Part shown: positions 10,974-24,310 of the stretch, piece by piece
Layout of the letters: each line of letters starts with the position of its first letter
Numbering within the stretch: position 1 is the stretch's first letter
DNA from: Halicephalobus mephisto
Lineage: Eukaryota > Nematoda > Chromadorea > Rhabditida > Panagrolaimidae
Length of the DNA: 64,000 bases
Direction of reading: 5' to 3'
Assembly: GCA_009193035.1 (NCBI GenBank)
Contig: SWDT01000101.1
Location: 124,001-188,000, forward strand
Translations under genes and position numbers: made by a program
Notes under the pieces: generated by a model
The model's database searches: none
The model's input: only the letters and a program-made list of their open reading frames with translations
What the model was told of the DNA's origin: nothing

Positions 10974-11878
10974 TGAAACTTTGTCGAATTTCAAGATCTC
11001 CATTATGGCTTTGCTTGGCTTGAACCGTTGTTTTCTTGAATTTCTCGTTTGCCCTTGTTTGGCATCTGCTTGTTTTGTTATTTTTTATAACTAGATTATA
11101 AATCTAAAATTCTGTGGTTAGAAGATGGTGATAACGGGTTGACAGCCCTTTTTATATTTTAAAAGTAGTTTTTCAAATGTATTTTTTGAATTTTTTAGAG
11201 TTTTTAATATAAGTATTAAATTTAGAGGGTCTTGTGAGTTATATATCCTAATCCAGAAGGTTTTAGGTAGAAAATAGTTTTTTAAAAGTTAATTTCGAAA
11301 TTTGTATAATTATGAACAGTATCATGCAAAATCAAAATCGTCATTCAGGCTATTTTTTAATTTTTTAAAGTTAAACATTATTACAAAATTATTTTAAATT
11401 CTTCACAATATATGATTAACTGCGATATCACTGTTTTGGAATGCTAAAATTATTATTAATTTAATTTTTTTAAGTCCCTAAAAGTATAGAATAATTTTGT
11501 AATAATATTTGATTTTTCACAATATATGATTAACTGCGATATCACTTGTGGAATGCTAAAATTATTATTAAATAAAATTTTTAGGAATTTATATGGAGAG
11601 AATTTCATAAAAAATATTTCTAATTTCTGTTGTATGGTTTTGTTTCAAGGTTTTTATATATGGAAGAATGGAGAACATCCCACCAAGAACGTTAAGCAAA
11701 TATTGGACTGGGCTTGATCGCGTCAATAGTTTTTAGCTTTTTTGAATGATTTTAATTCTCGTAGTCTTTGGTTTTTTTAATTCTAAAAATGAGTCATAGT
11801 TTTTTGTCAGCGTAGTTGATGTCATTAATTGTCCTAATATCGGGTTTTTTATTGATTTTTTTAAATAAGTTTTTTCAG
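10974..11878. other. intergenic: cct-3 3' UTR and a small direct duplication
   Basis: After the cct-3 stop comes AT-rich DNA. A direct duplication ('cacaatatatgattaactgc' plus 'gatatcact' and 'ggaatgctaaaattattatta') lies at about 11405-11460 and 11519-11572. At 11650-11717 a short open stretch reads GEHPTKNVKQILDWA before a stop; I could not attach it to any gene. Confidence 0.5.
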
Positions 11879-11904
11879 GATTACTTTTAAAATCAACGTG
11901 GTAG

Positions 11905-11949
11905 ATGGTGTATCGGGATGGAAGAAGAGAAACCGAAAGTAAAACCTAG
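11905..11949 (+). promoter_or_regulatory. overlapping upstream ORF in the epg-5 leader
   Basis: An ATG at 11905, 26 nt downstream of the putative trans-splice acceptor (11878), opens a 14-codon frame. It ends at TAG 11947-11949, overlapping the epg-5 start at 11918 in another frame. Such an overlapping uORF would be expected to lower translation of the main frame. Confidence 0.5.
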
Positions 11950-14900
11950 GAAAACTGTCCAAAATCAGAGTAATGAACTCGGTCCAGCACCCCCTCGACC
12001 AAGTCATAGGATGTTCAAGCCTTTTTCGGACAAGGAAGTGGATAAGGTTATATCGAAAGCTCCAGAAGTACTTCAAAGTGAAATAGGGAAATGTACGACG
12101 AAAAAAGAATCGATTACGGTTGAAAACGGAGAAGAACATCATGAGGAAATGAATCCGGAAAAAAATGATTATGAAGAAATGAATAACTCGAGAGAATCGT
12201 CAATTGAGGATAGAAATGTCAATCAAAGTCCGAAGGTGACAGAACAACCGTTAGAAGTACTGTTGCCGAAGGAAGATGAACCTCCTCCGTTGCCCCCGAG
12301 ACAGGTTTATCCGAAATTGAACGAAGTTGTGTCTTCGGTAGATTTTACTGAATTAGAACAATCAAAAGTTAATAAATTTCCTCTGCCGAAGATTGTTGAA
12401 CCAACTTATGTTCCGGAAAAAGTTAAATATCCGGAAATTCATGAAAAATCATCAACAAGATCTGTTGGTCCTTTGGAATATATGAAAGAAGCAGAACTTT
12501 TGACAGAAGGACAATTGCTGGAATATTATCAAAATGAACAACTTGAATTTGTTGATGATTTTATTGATGTTTTTGTGGAACAAGAATTAAATCCTAAAAA
12601 TGCCCTACATGATTTACTATTGATGTACAAGGATGTATGTGAAAAATTGCAACATGCGGCGGATGGTAAAGAAGAAACAATAAAAGATTTGACGAAAATT
12701 AACAATGAAGTATGGATTGTGGAAGATAAAATTGTCAATGAAACGGTAATTTTTTAAAAATGATTGATATATGAATATTATTGTAGGGTCGATGTGGTGA
12801 TGATAGAGCTGCTTCTGGAAGTGCGTCTTATAAACAAGCGAAATTTATGGCTGCTAAAATAGTTGAATTAAAAACGAAATTGGAAGAATTGTCTAAAAAA
12901 GAACTAGATGAAGCTTTTTGTTTGGAAATTAGAGCGAGATCATTAGCATTGCAAATTCAATGGACAGTTGTGATGATTAATAATGAATTTCTGGCGGAAT
13001 TGAAAACAGGAGCATCGTCATTGCCTACGTTATTGTCGACTAATCATACAAGTGTTAAAAGGAATCAATTACGAGGTGCTGTTTCTGATTTGTTTCATTT
13101 TTTAAGATATCCGAATCTTCCGAAAAGATTTATGGATTCGTTGTATGCTTGGATTATTGAATTGACATCAGTTTTATACAAAGCATGTACGACAGATGAT
13201 CAAATGTTTATATTATGTCAAGTTTTAAGAACACCATCACCAGTTACACCGTGGGGTACTCAGTTAATTCAAACTTTTATATCAATTCCATCTTTGGATG
13301 CAACAAAACCGGTAAATAGTTTTGTAGCTTTATTGAGTATTGCTGTACAACCGCCAAGAATGAGAGAACAATTTTTAAATAAACTTCAAAATTACTACGA
13401 AGGAGATAATTCATGGAATGTTGTTAGTGATGATGGTGATATGGATAATGCAAACTTGATGCAGATGACAGAAACGGATTTGGTTGCAATATTTAGTCAA
13501 TTTGATATGAAAGCATTGTTTTTGGTTGTGACAAGACATTTTAGTTTTATTTCACGTGAGTTTTTTTAAATTTTATTTAATTTTTAGAAGTAATGTGATT
13601 TTGGAGTTGTTTAGTTATGAGTTTTTTGAATGTGTTTTGGTTTATAGTCCTTAGTGTTGACGGTAGAGACAGAATTTTGTATTTTGTGTGACTGTGATTT
13701 AAAAATTTTAAATTATTTTTAAACAAATTTTGAAAGTTAATTGTGAAATTATAAATTAATGCAAAATTAGAATATAGATTACTGTAGGTTTTGTGAGATT
13801 TTTGAAAAAATTTAAAAAAATTGATTATTTTTATAATGATGAGATTTTTGAAAAAAATTAAAAAAAATTGATTATTTTTATAATGATGAGATTTTTAGAA
13901 ACGAACAAGAAACAAGTCATGTTGTCTCTTGTGGCTTTTACGTTGATTATGATTAAACAATTGGATGATGGTTTGAAAACTTATTCTGTACATAGAAATG
14001 TATGTAAGAAATTAGCAAGTTGTATTAGAACATTATGTCAGAATTTGTGTATTTATTGGGATTTGGTTAAACCCGAAATTCATTCACATGGTGATCAAAG
14101 AATGATTCAAAATGAGATAAATAGAATTGTTTTACAATCTATGTTTTATATTGTGTCTAAAAAATCGACAGGTTTGTGGCAATTTTTGGTGGATTTTCCG
14201 TATTCTTCTGTGACTGAATGCTGTAGACAGAGATGTCAGTTATTGTTGAGATCACCGGGTATATATACGGTATCTAAATTGTATGAAATTATGGATGAAG
14301 AAGTTGGAAAAACTTTGAAATCAACAGGATCATTGGTGGATAGATTGATGGATATTGGGAAAGATGATACAACTTTTATGTTGTCTGCTTTAGCGTCGAT
14401 TGTAAGTCAATCTGAAACGGATTTGGGATATTTTGTGGATGAAATGATAAGGGTATGTTTTTTGGATGAAGCTACAAGAGAAAATTATTACAAAGTTGGA
14501 TCTGAAGCAGTGGCTGTTTTAATAGAAAGATGTCCGAAATTATTGTCGTCTATTTTGAATTTTATTGATAGAAATATTGATCATTTGGATCAGTATGCAA
14601 TCGATATTTTAACGAATTCTCCATTAAAAGATTGTGTTTTATCTGTGGATGATGTTGGAGGAAAATTGGCTAAATGGCTTATTAATAGACCTATTGAACA
14701 TCCGGCAAATCATATTGCAAGAAGAGTATTGACATCGGTTAATTGGGGATCGTCGAGACAATTGTGGATGTCACAAGAAGTTCATAATGCTTGTGCAGAA
14801 GCGATTGTGAAAGCTCATATTGTTAAATGTAAAACTAAAAATAATTTAATTTCAAAATCATATAAAAGAGCAGCAAATTTAGCTACGAAATTACCAGATT

Positions 14901-17900
14901 TGGAATGTCAATTTGACAAATTTTGTTGGGATGTCCTGATGAGATTGAAATTTGTTTCTGAACCAAATGTTAATTCGCCACAGAATGATCTTACAGCTTT
15001 TTTTGTGTATTTAATGCAAAAATGTTTAACAACTGTGGAATTTTTTATAGATAATGGAATTAAATTATTTAATGAAATAGTTAATTCATCATGTTTTATT
15101 CCAGCTGCAGTATTTTTGGGAAAATTAATAACAACATTTCCTGGAAAAATTCCATTAATTATTCAAAATGATATGTTTAGAGAATCAATTGATAGATTGT
15201 TTCATGCAGATGAAAGTTCGTATGTTATACAAGTATTAATGGGAGCGGATAAATTTCCAGGACCTGTTTTGAAAATGATGATGGCTTCGATTTCGGTAAG
15301 TTTTTTTGAAGAAAATGAATGATTTTTGGGGTATTACTGTAGTGATAGTTGTGGTTTTGGGATAGTGGGGTTTTTATGTGTTAATTTTGGAGAATAGAAG
15401 ATTATGTACTTTTGGTGAATCTAATTTAGAAGTTTTTAGAGTTGTTTAAGTAGAATATAATCCTAAAAATTGATTATAAACTAATTATGTAAAATCTAAA
15501 TTATATTCTGTTTTAGTTTTTAAATTTGTTTAAGTGGAATATAATCCTAAAAAATTAGTTTTGAACTAATTATTGTGCAAAATCTAAATTGTCATCTATG
15601 TTACTTTAATTTTTGAAAGTTTCTAGAAATGTTTGTGAAAACTTTTGTTGAAAATGCTCATATATGACGAATTAGGAAATTGTATGATTACGAAATGGTC
15701 GTCACATAAAACCAAAATTGTGAACTGCTTTAGTTTTTAACAAGTTCTGAGAATTTGTGTTGATACAATTTAGAAAAAAGTTAATTTTTGCTTTTTAGAA
15801 TTGTACTAGAATCTAAGGGGAGTTTTCAGAAATATCTAAAAGTGAAAATTTTATAGATGAATTTATTTTTGGGATTTATAGTTGTAATTTTTTATTTTAG
15901 TATACGTTGACGAATTCGCATATGTATCCAACTAAAGATTTGGCAATTGCGTGGTTTCAAGTGATTTCGTGTAAAAAAACAGTTGAATGGAATTCTGATA
16001 AACCATGTCTATGTCTTGCTGGAATGATTATTGGAGTTGCGATTGAAAAAGATCCGGATCATTTATTTAATCTGGTTGAAATTATTACTGATGTTTATCG
16101 TAATCAATTAACTGTATGGAGAGAAAATTCTAAAGGTCCATTTTCGTGGTTTTCTACTCAAATTCCACCTCCATTGATTCAAACAAATTTTATGAATGTT
16201 TCTCCATGGGCTACATTTGTATTACTTTTGGCTGAACCGAAAGTTCATGCAGGATTTTACTCGAATTTGTATATTGGAATTGAGAAACATCCACAAAGGG
16301 CTCTGGATGAACATGTTAAAAAAGCTGGATCTAAATCGCATGTTAATTTGGGTGTGGAAAGATTGGATTATTATAGATGGCTGGAATTTGCAACTACAGT
16401 AAGTGTGACACATCCGGCTTATCCGTTGATTTGTCAACAATTATGCATTACAATGTTTGATAGGAAATTGTCAGAAAAGAAAAAGTAAGTTTTGTTTTGG
16501 AATACTGTATGAAAAATAATTTTTTAGTGAGAAGATATGTCCAGGTGATGTGTATTTTAAATGTGTTAATTCTAAAGAAATGCTAGAAAAATTGAGAAAT
16601 AATATTTTGCCTAAAGCTGAACAAAGTGCTGAAAATGATAATCTTAAATCATTTTTTTACGCTGTTCCTCAATGGTTATTTAAGGAAAATATTTATAAAA
16701 CAAATTTTAATAATTTTAATGATTTAATTTTGGATTATCTTTTTCAAATGATTATTTCTGGTGATAGACATTATTGGATTGACATGGTGCCGATGGAGAA
16801 AGTTAGATCGAAAATTAGATCTGAAAGTAAAAATTTTTCATTAGCATGTCATTTAGAAAATTTAACAAATAATGGAAAAATTTCAAGTTTTAAATATACA
16901 TCAATGACGGAATTTTTTAATTTTCTTCAAAATTTATCAAAAGAAGTTGTAAATTTTCCAATGGTACCGTTACATGAAGGATTACCAGCAAGTGATGGAT
17001 TAAGTATGACAGATTGTTGTACACCATCATATGTACTTCAAAAATTTGCAAATTATTTGGATGATATTGGAAAAATTTCAAAAACATTTACAGAAATTAA
17101 AGATAATATATCATTAATTAATATTAAATATTTTGAATTATTTGGAAAATTATATAATAATCTTCAACAAACATTAATTATTAGTTTGAAATGTGGAAAT
17201 ATGTTTTCATCAAAATGTCAAAGACCGAGTAATGCAACAGTTGTGGTTACGGCTAGTCAATATGACACGAATATTGCGAATCAAATGAATGATAATAGAC
17301 AAAAAAGAGAAGAAGAAGTTGGAAAATTATTAACGTTACTTGATTCTATAGCAATTAAAAGTGCTCATTTGGAATTTATTGCGAGGTTTGATTTTTTGTT
17401 TATGGATTATTATAGAGATTTTTTTGATGGAGTATTTTGGTAGTTGTGGTTTTGGAATAGTGGGATTTTTATGTGTTAATTTTGGGGAATAGAAGGTTAT
17501 GTACTTTAGATTAATCTAATTTAGAAGTTTTTAAATTGGTTTAAGTAGAATATAATCCTAAAAAATTACTTTTGAACTAAATATTGTGCAAAATCTAAAT
17601 TTTCATCTAGGTTATTTTAATTTTTAGAGTTGTTTAAGTGTAATATAATCCTAAAAATTGATTATAAACTAATTATGTAAAAGCTAAATTATATTCTATT
17701 TTAGTTTTTAAATTTGTTTAAGTGGAATATAATCTTAAAAATTGATTATAAACTAATTATTGTGTTAAATCTAAATTATATTCTGTTTTTTAATTTTTAG
17801 AGTTGTTTAAGTAGAATGTAATCTTAAACAAATTAATTTCGAACTAATTATTACACTAGATGGAAGTTATTTAAAATTTCTAAGAATTTGTTTTGAAACC

Positions 17901-20900
17901 ACTTTGTGAGGAATTCATATATAATTTTTATAATGTAGTTGGTTACAAAATAATCATGGAAAATCAAAGTTGTATCTACTTTGGTTCCTGGACATTTTGA
18001 TAAATTTGTGTCAAAATTATAAGATTTAATTTTTGATTTTTATAATTGTATGATTTTTAGGATTTTGTATCTTTATGGAGTGGTATCGAAAAATCATCCA
18101 GTTCACTTTGATAAAGTTTGTCAAACTGGAAAGACTCTTTTCTACCATGTTTGTCAATCGGTAACAACGGCGAATTTATTGTTTCCGGCAGCAGCAGATG
18201 CATATTCTTGTGTGATGAAATGTCTAGGAAGTATTTTCATTGCTAATCAACCGGCGGAACAGTTTAATTTGATGAAATTGGTACTTACTGGGAGTCCGTT
18301 AAGTCATTTTTTATATGATAATTTTACACCTCATTGTGTACCGGCTGATCAATTATTTCAATTATATAGTGAATTGAGTAGATGTGTGAGAAATCAAGGA
18401 ACTGCAGTTGCTTCTTTGGAGTTATTAAGTCGATTAGATATTCAACATGCTGGGGATAAAATGCCAGCAAATCAATTTAGTTCTTTAATGCCTATTATTT
18501 TTGAAAATTTAATATCGGCAAATGGAACAAATGATGAATTGACGAAAGTTTGTAGTGATCATTTTGTACATGCGTTATTTCATCATTTTCCATATAATTT
18601 TGTAAATGGATTAGGTTTGTTACTTTCTGGAGTAGATACTCAAGGAATTCCGGCGGATATTTTTGAGACTATTGGTGATCAACTTAATATGGATACGGTA
18701 TTGGGAGAAGAATATAGAAATTTAATGAAATGTTCGTTAAATTCAGAAATTTTGACTCAATGTATTAAAGTTATGTCTAATCAGTTGGTTAAATCAAGAA
18801 GAGAATTAACAACAAGAATGATATCTGTTTGGTCATTATATTTGAATAATATTTGTAAATATGCTGAATTTTTTATTAAATCATATGTTTGTCAAGTTTT
18901 TAATTCAAATTCTTCAACATCAATTATAGAAAATGAATTAAAAAATTGTTTTGATATGATATTGTTGATTTGGAATCCACTTTTGGAACCTGTATATGGT
19001 GGTATAGCTCCATGGAATCCATCAGATCAATATATTGCTGGAATTATTGTGGAAAAATTTATTAAAATTTTAATATGGTTGCCTCATTCAACGTATTTAC
19101 CTAATGGTTGTGATACAGTTGAAAATTTGTTTTGGGAATATTTTTCGACGAAATTGATGGTTTTACAAAGAGCAGGAACTGTACATGTTTATAATGTTTA
19201 TGTAAGTTTTGTGATTTTTAATATAATAATTTTTCTTGGTAAGATATTTTGGTAGTTGTGGTTTTGAAATAGTAGGATTTTATGTATTAAATTTGGAGAA
19301 TAGAAGGTTATGTACTTTAGGTGAATCTAATTTAGAAGTTTTTAGAGTTGTTTAAGTGGAATATAATCCTAAAAATTGATTATAAATTAATTATTGTGTA
19401 AAATCTAAATTTTTTGTTTTTTAGTTTTTAGAGTTGTTTAAGTGGAATATAATCTTAAAAAAATTGATTATAAATTAATTATTGTGCAAAATCTAAATTT
19501 TATTCTATTTTAGTTTTTAGAAGCCCTCATTGAGACTATTTTGTTCAAAATGCTCATATATGATGGATTAGGAAATTGTATAAGATTAGGAAATAGTCAT
19601 GCAAATTGTAATTGCAGGCTATCTGAGTTTCTGAAAACTTCTAAAATTTCTCTCAATGCAATATCGTAATAAGGACAATTTCCTCGTTTTTAATAATACA
19701 GTAATTAAAGGATTATTTTTAGGAGGATAAAGTAGTCATGCTTAATTGGCCGAGATTTTGGCCAACTTTGATAGCTTTATCATCGATGGATAATTTGATG
19801 TCAGAAGGACCACCTGAAGTTGGACCGTTAATTACTGAGATATTTGTTAGAATTCCATGGCAACAAATGATTCAACATCAACAACATGAACCAATTGAGG
19901 CTCAAAAGGCTTTTCATTCTTTGTTATTGTCACTTTTGGCTAGATGTTCTTATAGAGGTGCGAATTTTGCAAAATCTAGAGCTTCGGTAGAAAGACTTCA
20001 AGGATCATTACTTCATCTTTGTCGATGGTATTTTGTTAAAGCTGAAATGACTGAAAAATTGAGTACTTTTATTGTGACACATTACCCTAATGATACATTG
20101 ACGAATCCGAATGATGTTGTTAAAACTTTTATGTCTATTTGGAGACAGGCTTGTTTTTTTTCTACTACGATGACGAAAGCACCTTCTGAAGTTGGAGATT
20201 GTGAAGTTGTTAGAAAACAAGGAGCTTATTTAAAAACGGATTTGAGATTGATGATTAAAGCAAATTGGCAGATAACTGATATTCAAAAACATTATAGAGA
20301 AATGTTGACAAAAGTTGATTTGATTGTTGGAAGTGGAGGTTGGTTTTCTTTTGTTTTTATTTGGAATTATTTTTTTGGTTTTTATTTATTTGGGATTATT
20401 TTTAGGGATTTTTAGAGATTTGGGATTTAGATTTTTTAGTATTTATTAATTTTGTTAATTTTAGAAGTTTCTTTAATAAATGTAAAAAATGAATTAAAAT
20501 ATTTTTGAGTTTTTTTACAGATAAAAAGCTTTGAAATTTTTTAAATGAATCTTTGGAAAATTTGTTCATTAAGAATTCAAAAATTTATTTATAAAATTTT
20601 TTTTATTTTTTGAATAGTTGTTTAATTGAGATGAATCGTTTAGTTAATAAGTGGGTTTTTTAAATTGTTGGATTTTTGCAATGTTTAATAATTGGAAGAA
20701 ATAATTTCTGTTAATGTAATTATTGGTTTTAGATATAAAAGAATATGCAGATTTGGTTAAGGAATTGACAGCATTTTTGCCTGAAATTTCAAATTCGAAA
20801 ACGACATTGGCATTGATTAAAACTTTGGGTGAATGGCTGAAGGATCATGCTCAATCAGGACTTGTTTTGTTGGTTATGCATACTGTAATGGGATCATTTG

Positions 20901-21697
20901 CTGTATCTGCTCCTCTTCTTGGATTGAAATTATTAAATAAGTGTATTAAAGCTTATTTTAATAGAAGAATATCGTGTGAATGGTCGGAAGTATGTCAGTG
21001 GATTTCCTTACCGGAAAGAAGTAAAGAATGGTTGTATTCTACTCCAAGTACAGAATCAGGAATTAAACCGTATTTTTTGGTTCTTAATGCTCATTTGATG
21101 AATGAAATGATTAATTTGGAATCGGTTAAAGCTGAAATGACTTTATTGAAAAGACTACAGGATTATTTACAAGTTATTAAACCAAAGTACATTAAACCTG
21201 GAAAAGAACCAGGATTTTTGCTTTGTTTGGAAAAACTTCAAAGAATGGTTATTAGACAATATTCTAATGGTGTTAATGTTACTGTAGCAAATGAAAATTT
21301 GGAAAATTATTTAAATTTATTGAAAAAAATGCATTCAGATGAAAAAGGTGTATCTATATTATCGATGGTTACGAGATTTGGAAGAAAACCATCATTTCCA
21401 TTGAAACATCAATTATTTTCGCAAGTTATTTATTTATTTATTTGTCAACAACAAATGGGTCCTGGACAAATTCCAAGATTTCAATCTAGTCAAGGAGTAA
21501 TTAATAGTAAAATTCAATCATTTAAAGAATTGCAAAATAATAAGCAATTTAATGAATATGGAAATGTTTTTCAGTTTGGTTTACCGTATTTTACGCAAGT
21601 TGAAAGTCATTGTTTGGCAAATGTTTCAACACTTTATGCAAAAACGGCTCAATTTATTTATCCAAATGATAAAACCCTGAATAAGTTGGATATGTAA
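11918..21697 (+). CDS. epg-5: EPG-5-like autophagosome-lysosome tethering protein
   Basis: EPG5 proteins are large Rab7 effectors that promote fusion of autophagosomes with late endosomes/lysosomes. The exons are 11918-12745, 12787-13555, 13899-15295, 15901-16484, 16528-17439, 18061-19201, 19723-20338 and 20733-21697. Every junction preserves the frame and the total is about 2,400 aa. Exon 5 could instead end at 17385 (18 aa shorter). The first 170 residues are disordered, charged and Pro-rich (EPPPLPPRQVYPKL). After them comes the conserved N-terminal block: TEGQLLEYYQNEQLEFVDDF, NALHDLLLMYKDVCEKL, EVWIVEDK and GRCGDDRA. The rest is helical with no catalytic motif, as in the family. The length is nearer to human EPG5 than to the shorter C. 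elegans protein as I remember it. Codons are strongly A/T-ending. A uORF overlaps the start, and three introns share a repeat. The identification rests on the N-terminal block and architecture. Confidence 0.8.
15335..15570 (+). repeat. epg-5 intron 3 repeat block
   Basis: The block contains 'gatagttgtggttttggg', then 'agaatagaagattatgtac', then 'gttgtttaagtagaatata' units with 'aatcctaaaaattgattata'. Related blocks lie in introns 5 and 6. Confidence 0.85.
17430..17830 (+). repeat. epg-5 intron 5 repeat block
   Basis: It begins 'tattttggtagttgtggtt' and continues with the same order of words as introns 3 and 6, with three to four subunits of 'gtttaagtggaatataatc'. The repeat may start inside the last codons of the exon 5 model, so that donor is uncertain. 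Confidence 0.85.
19240..19510 (+). repeat. epg-5 intron 6 repeat block
   Basis: It begins 'tattttggtagttgtggtt', followed by 'gagaatagaaggttatgtac' and two 'gtttaagtggaatataatc' subunits. Confidence 0.85.
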
Positions 21698-22430
21698 TTT
21701 TAATTGTAATAGAAGTTGTTTCCAGAACTGTCGATTTTTGAAATTGAATTTTGAGTTTGTTTTGAAATTGAAAAAAATCGATTTTAAAATGAAGTATTCA
21801 GAATTTGGAATTTCTGAATTTTGATTTTGAATTAGTTCGAAATTAATCAAAATTTAAACTGATTTGGATTTATTGATTTTTGAATTAAATTAAATTAGTT
21901 TAAATGGAAAATTTGGAAATCGATGATTTGTGTTGTAAAAATTTGAATTCAGAATTTGTGATTTTTCGTTTTAAGACAAAATTTATAAATTTATATTGTG
22001 ATTTGAGAAATCCAAATAACTAATTTTATTGATTTAAATTTTAAAATATTTTACAGTAAGAAAAATTAGAATTTTGGTCTTAAATTTTGAATTATGATTT
22101 TGATAATATAAATCATTGAATTTGAAATTGAGTATTTTGATTTTTGAATTTTAATTAATTTAAAATTAATTTAAATTTAATTCAAAATTTTAATTAATTT
22201 AAAATTAATTTAAATTTAATTCAAAATTTACTCAAAATTTGAATTTTGAAATTTGACAGTTTTTTGGTTTTATCCGATTGTACGGGTTTTGAAGTTAATG
22301 GTTTTTGAATCACTTGTATTACTTAAAGTTGATTTAATTTGGTTTTTAAAAATTTTATAATGGTTTTATTCCATGTAATTTCTGAATGAATATGAATTTT
22401 TGTGGATTTTTTAGAATTTGTAATTTTTAG
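21698..22430. other. AT-rich intergenic, no gene seen
   Basis: The stretch is almost entirely A/T, with a short direct repeat ('aattaatttaaaattaattt') at about 22146-22225. No coding or RNA feature is supported. The acceptor at 22430 marks the start of the next transcript. Confidence 0.6.
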
Positions 22431-22437
22431 GATTAGA

Positions 22438-24170
22438 ATGAAATTAAATCCGGATGTTTATTATGATCTTGTTAGAGAATTTATAACTTTGGCTGATGAT
22501 AATCCAGAATTTTTGACTAGTTTTATGTTGGCCGGGAAGGAACCCTTGGGGACTGTCAGGAACGAAATCAGGAAAGTGGACACTATTCGGTTTCATTATT
22601 TGATGTATTATGGTGGTCATAGTCGTCCGAGAAATTCGTTCTATGTTGTTAATATTGAATTTGTGAGTTTTAATGTTATTTTTTAAAATGATTTGGTGAT
22701 ATAGGATGATGATGAGAAAATAGATACGGATTTGAAAGATCCATATATGGGACTGATCATTAGATGGGCATTGACGTCGGTTAAAAAAATTGAAATTAAT
22801 ACAAATGATCCACTTCCTAAGGATGTGACGGATTTGTTATTGGAAAATCCAAGTAAGTTTTTATTTCGAAATTAAACAAATTTAAATTATTTTTAAGAAT
22901 TGAATTTTTATTATTCAAAAATTTAAACAAGTTTTAATTATTTTTAAAAATTTAAATTTTTATTATTCAGAAATTTAAACAAGTTTCATTTATTTTTAAG
23001 AATTTAAATTTTTATTATTTAAAAATTTAAACAAGTTTCATTTATTTTTAAGAATTTAAATTTTTATTATTTAAAAATTTTAACAAATTTTAATTATTTT
23101 TAAGAATTTATTTATTATTCAGAAATTTAAACAATTTTAAATTGTTTTTAAGAATTTAAATATTTATTATTCAGAAATTTAAACAAATTTAAATTTTTAT
23201 TATTTAAAAATTTTAACAAGTTTTAATTATTTCTTAAAATCTGAATTTTTACTATTCAAGAATTTAAACAAATTCAAATTGTTTTTAAAAAAGTATGTTT
23301 TATTTTATATATAAAAACCAAAATTTCTTTATTATTTAGAAATTTAAACAAGTTTTATTTGTTTTTGGAAATAATTATTTTTAGATTTTAAAAAACTTGA
23401 ATTAGTTGCACATCATTTTTCAACAAAGAAATTGCTGTTAGAATCTAGGAAATTTGAATACATTAAAATGGGACCAAATATTTTTGGAAATTTCAATGAT
23501 ATTCATATTGATACTGAAGAATTGGAACTTAGTCATATTTCGCTCGAAAATGTTCTGAAAATTGAAGGTATTAAAACGACTTCGTTGGTGATGAAATATG
23601 GATGTGAGGATTTTTCGGGTAATTTAATAACGACGAATATCGGGTTGGTTTTTTAGTTTTAACATGTTATTGATTGTTTTTTACAGCTCTGGATTTCAAT
23701 CCCTTGAAAAATTGCAATTAGATGTTCAGATTTTGAGTTTGTATCTTAATCCTCAGAAAATTCTGAGTTTTTTGGAGTTTTTAAATGTGAAACTTATCAA
23801 TTTGAAATTTGTCGTTCTTGATCTAGGTGATCGTCGTCCTGAATTGGTCTATGATAAAGATCTAAGAATCTTTAATGCTTCTCCTAATTCCTTCAGACGT
23901 ATTGTAGATTACGAGGGAAAATTGGCTGTTTATAATGGAAGGATAAAAGTCGAACTTAATCATCATGTTAATTGTGAAATAACTTCAAATTCTCCGAGGG
24001 AAGCTGTAGAAGAGTATTATGAAGAAATGAAATGGCAACTTCGGGGATTTGAACATTATTTTTATGTTCAAAATAAAATAATTTATTACAATTTTAGGAA
24101 ATCTACAAATGTTGCGGATAATTTTGAATTGAATGTTTTTATTCAGGTTATGTACGGTAGTTGTATTTAA
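22438..24170 (+). CDS. unrecognised nematode protein, paralogue A (371 aa)
   Basis: The exons are 22438-22662, 22705-22852, 23385-23643 and 23687-24170, with intron phases 0, 1 and 2. The acceptor at 22430 sits 7 nt before the ATG. The protein starts MKLNPDVYYDLVREFITLAD, a short amphipathic region that could be a degenerate F-box-like helix. It continues with alternating Leu-rich and acidic stretches (LPKDVTDLLLENPNFKKLEL, HIDTEELELSHISLENVLKI, LEKLQLDVQILSLYL), a pattern reminiscent of leucine-rich-repeat-like substrate domains in nematode F-box proteins. No membrane helix or catalytic motif is visible. The gene at 26875-28796 has the same four-exon layout and phases, so the two are duplicates. 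The F-box-type assignment is inference and I do not name a family. Confidence 0.7.
22865..23375. repeat. intronic tandem repeat, about 55-60 bp
   Basis: Intron 2 of paralogue A consists of about eight units of 'aatttaaacaagtttcattt' plus 'atttttaagaatttaaattt'. No other content. Confidence 0.7.
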
Positions 24171-24174
24171 CGGG

Positions 24175-24310
24175 TTTTGATTTATATAAAAAATAACTTT
24201 TGATTTATATAAAAAAACTTTTGATTCTGTAAAAAAAAATAACTTTTGGTTTATATAAAAAAATAACTTTTGATTTATATAAAAAAATAACTTGATTTTG
24301 TAAAAAAGTA
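24175..24310. repeat. short tandem repeat, about 25 bp
   Basis: Five units of 'acttttgatttatataaaaa' lie directly after the stop of paralogue A. Confidence 0.7.

Noticed and set aside
9286..21697. cct-3 and epg-5 as an operon
   Set aside because: They are about 940 bp apart, far beyond the usual roughly 100-bp operon spacing, with no polyA-to-SL2 arrangement visible.
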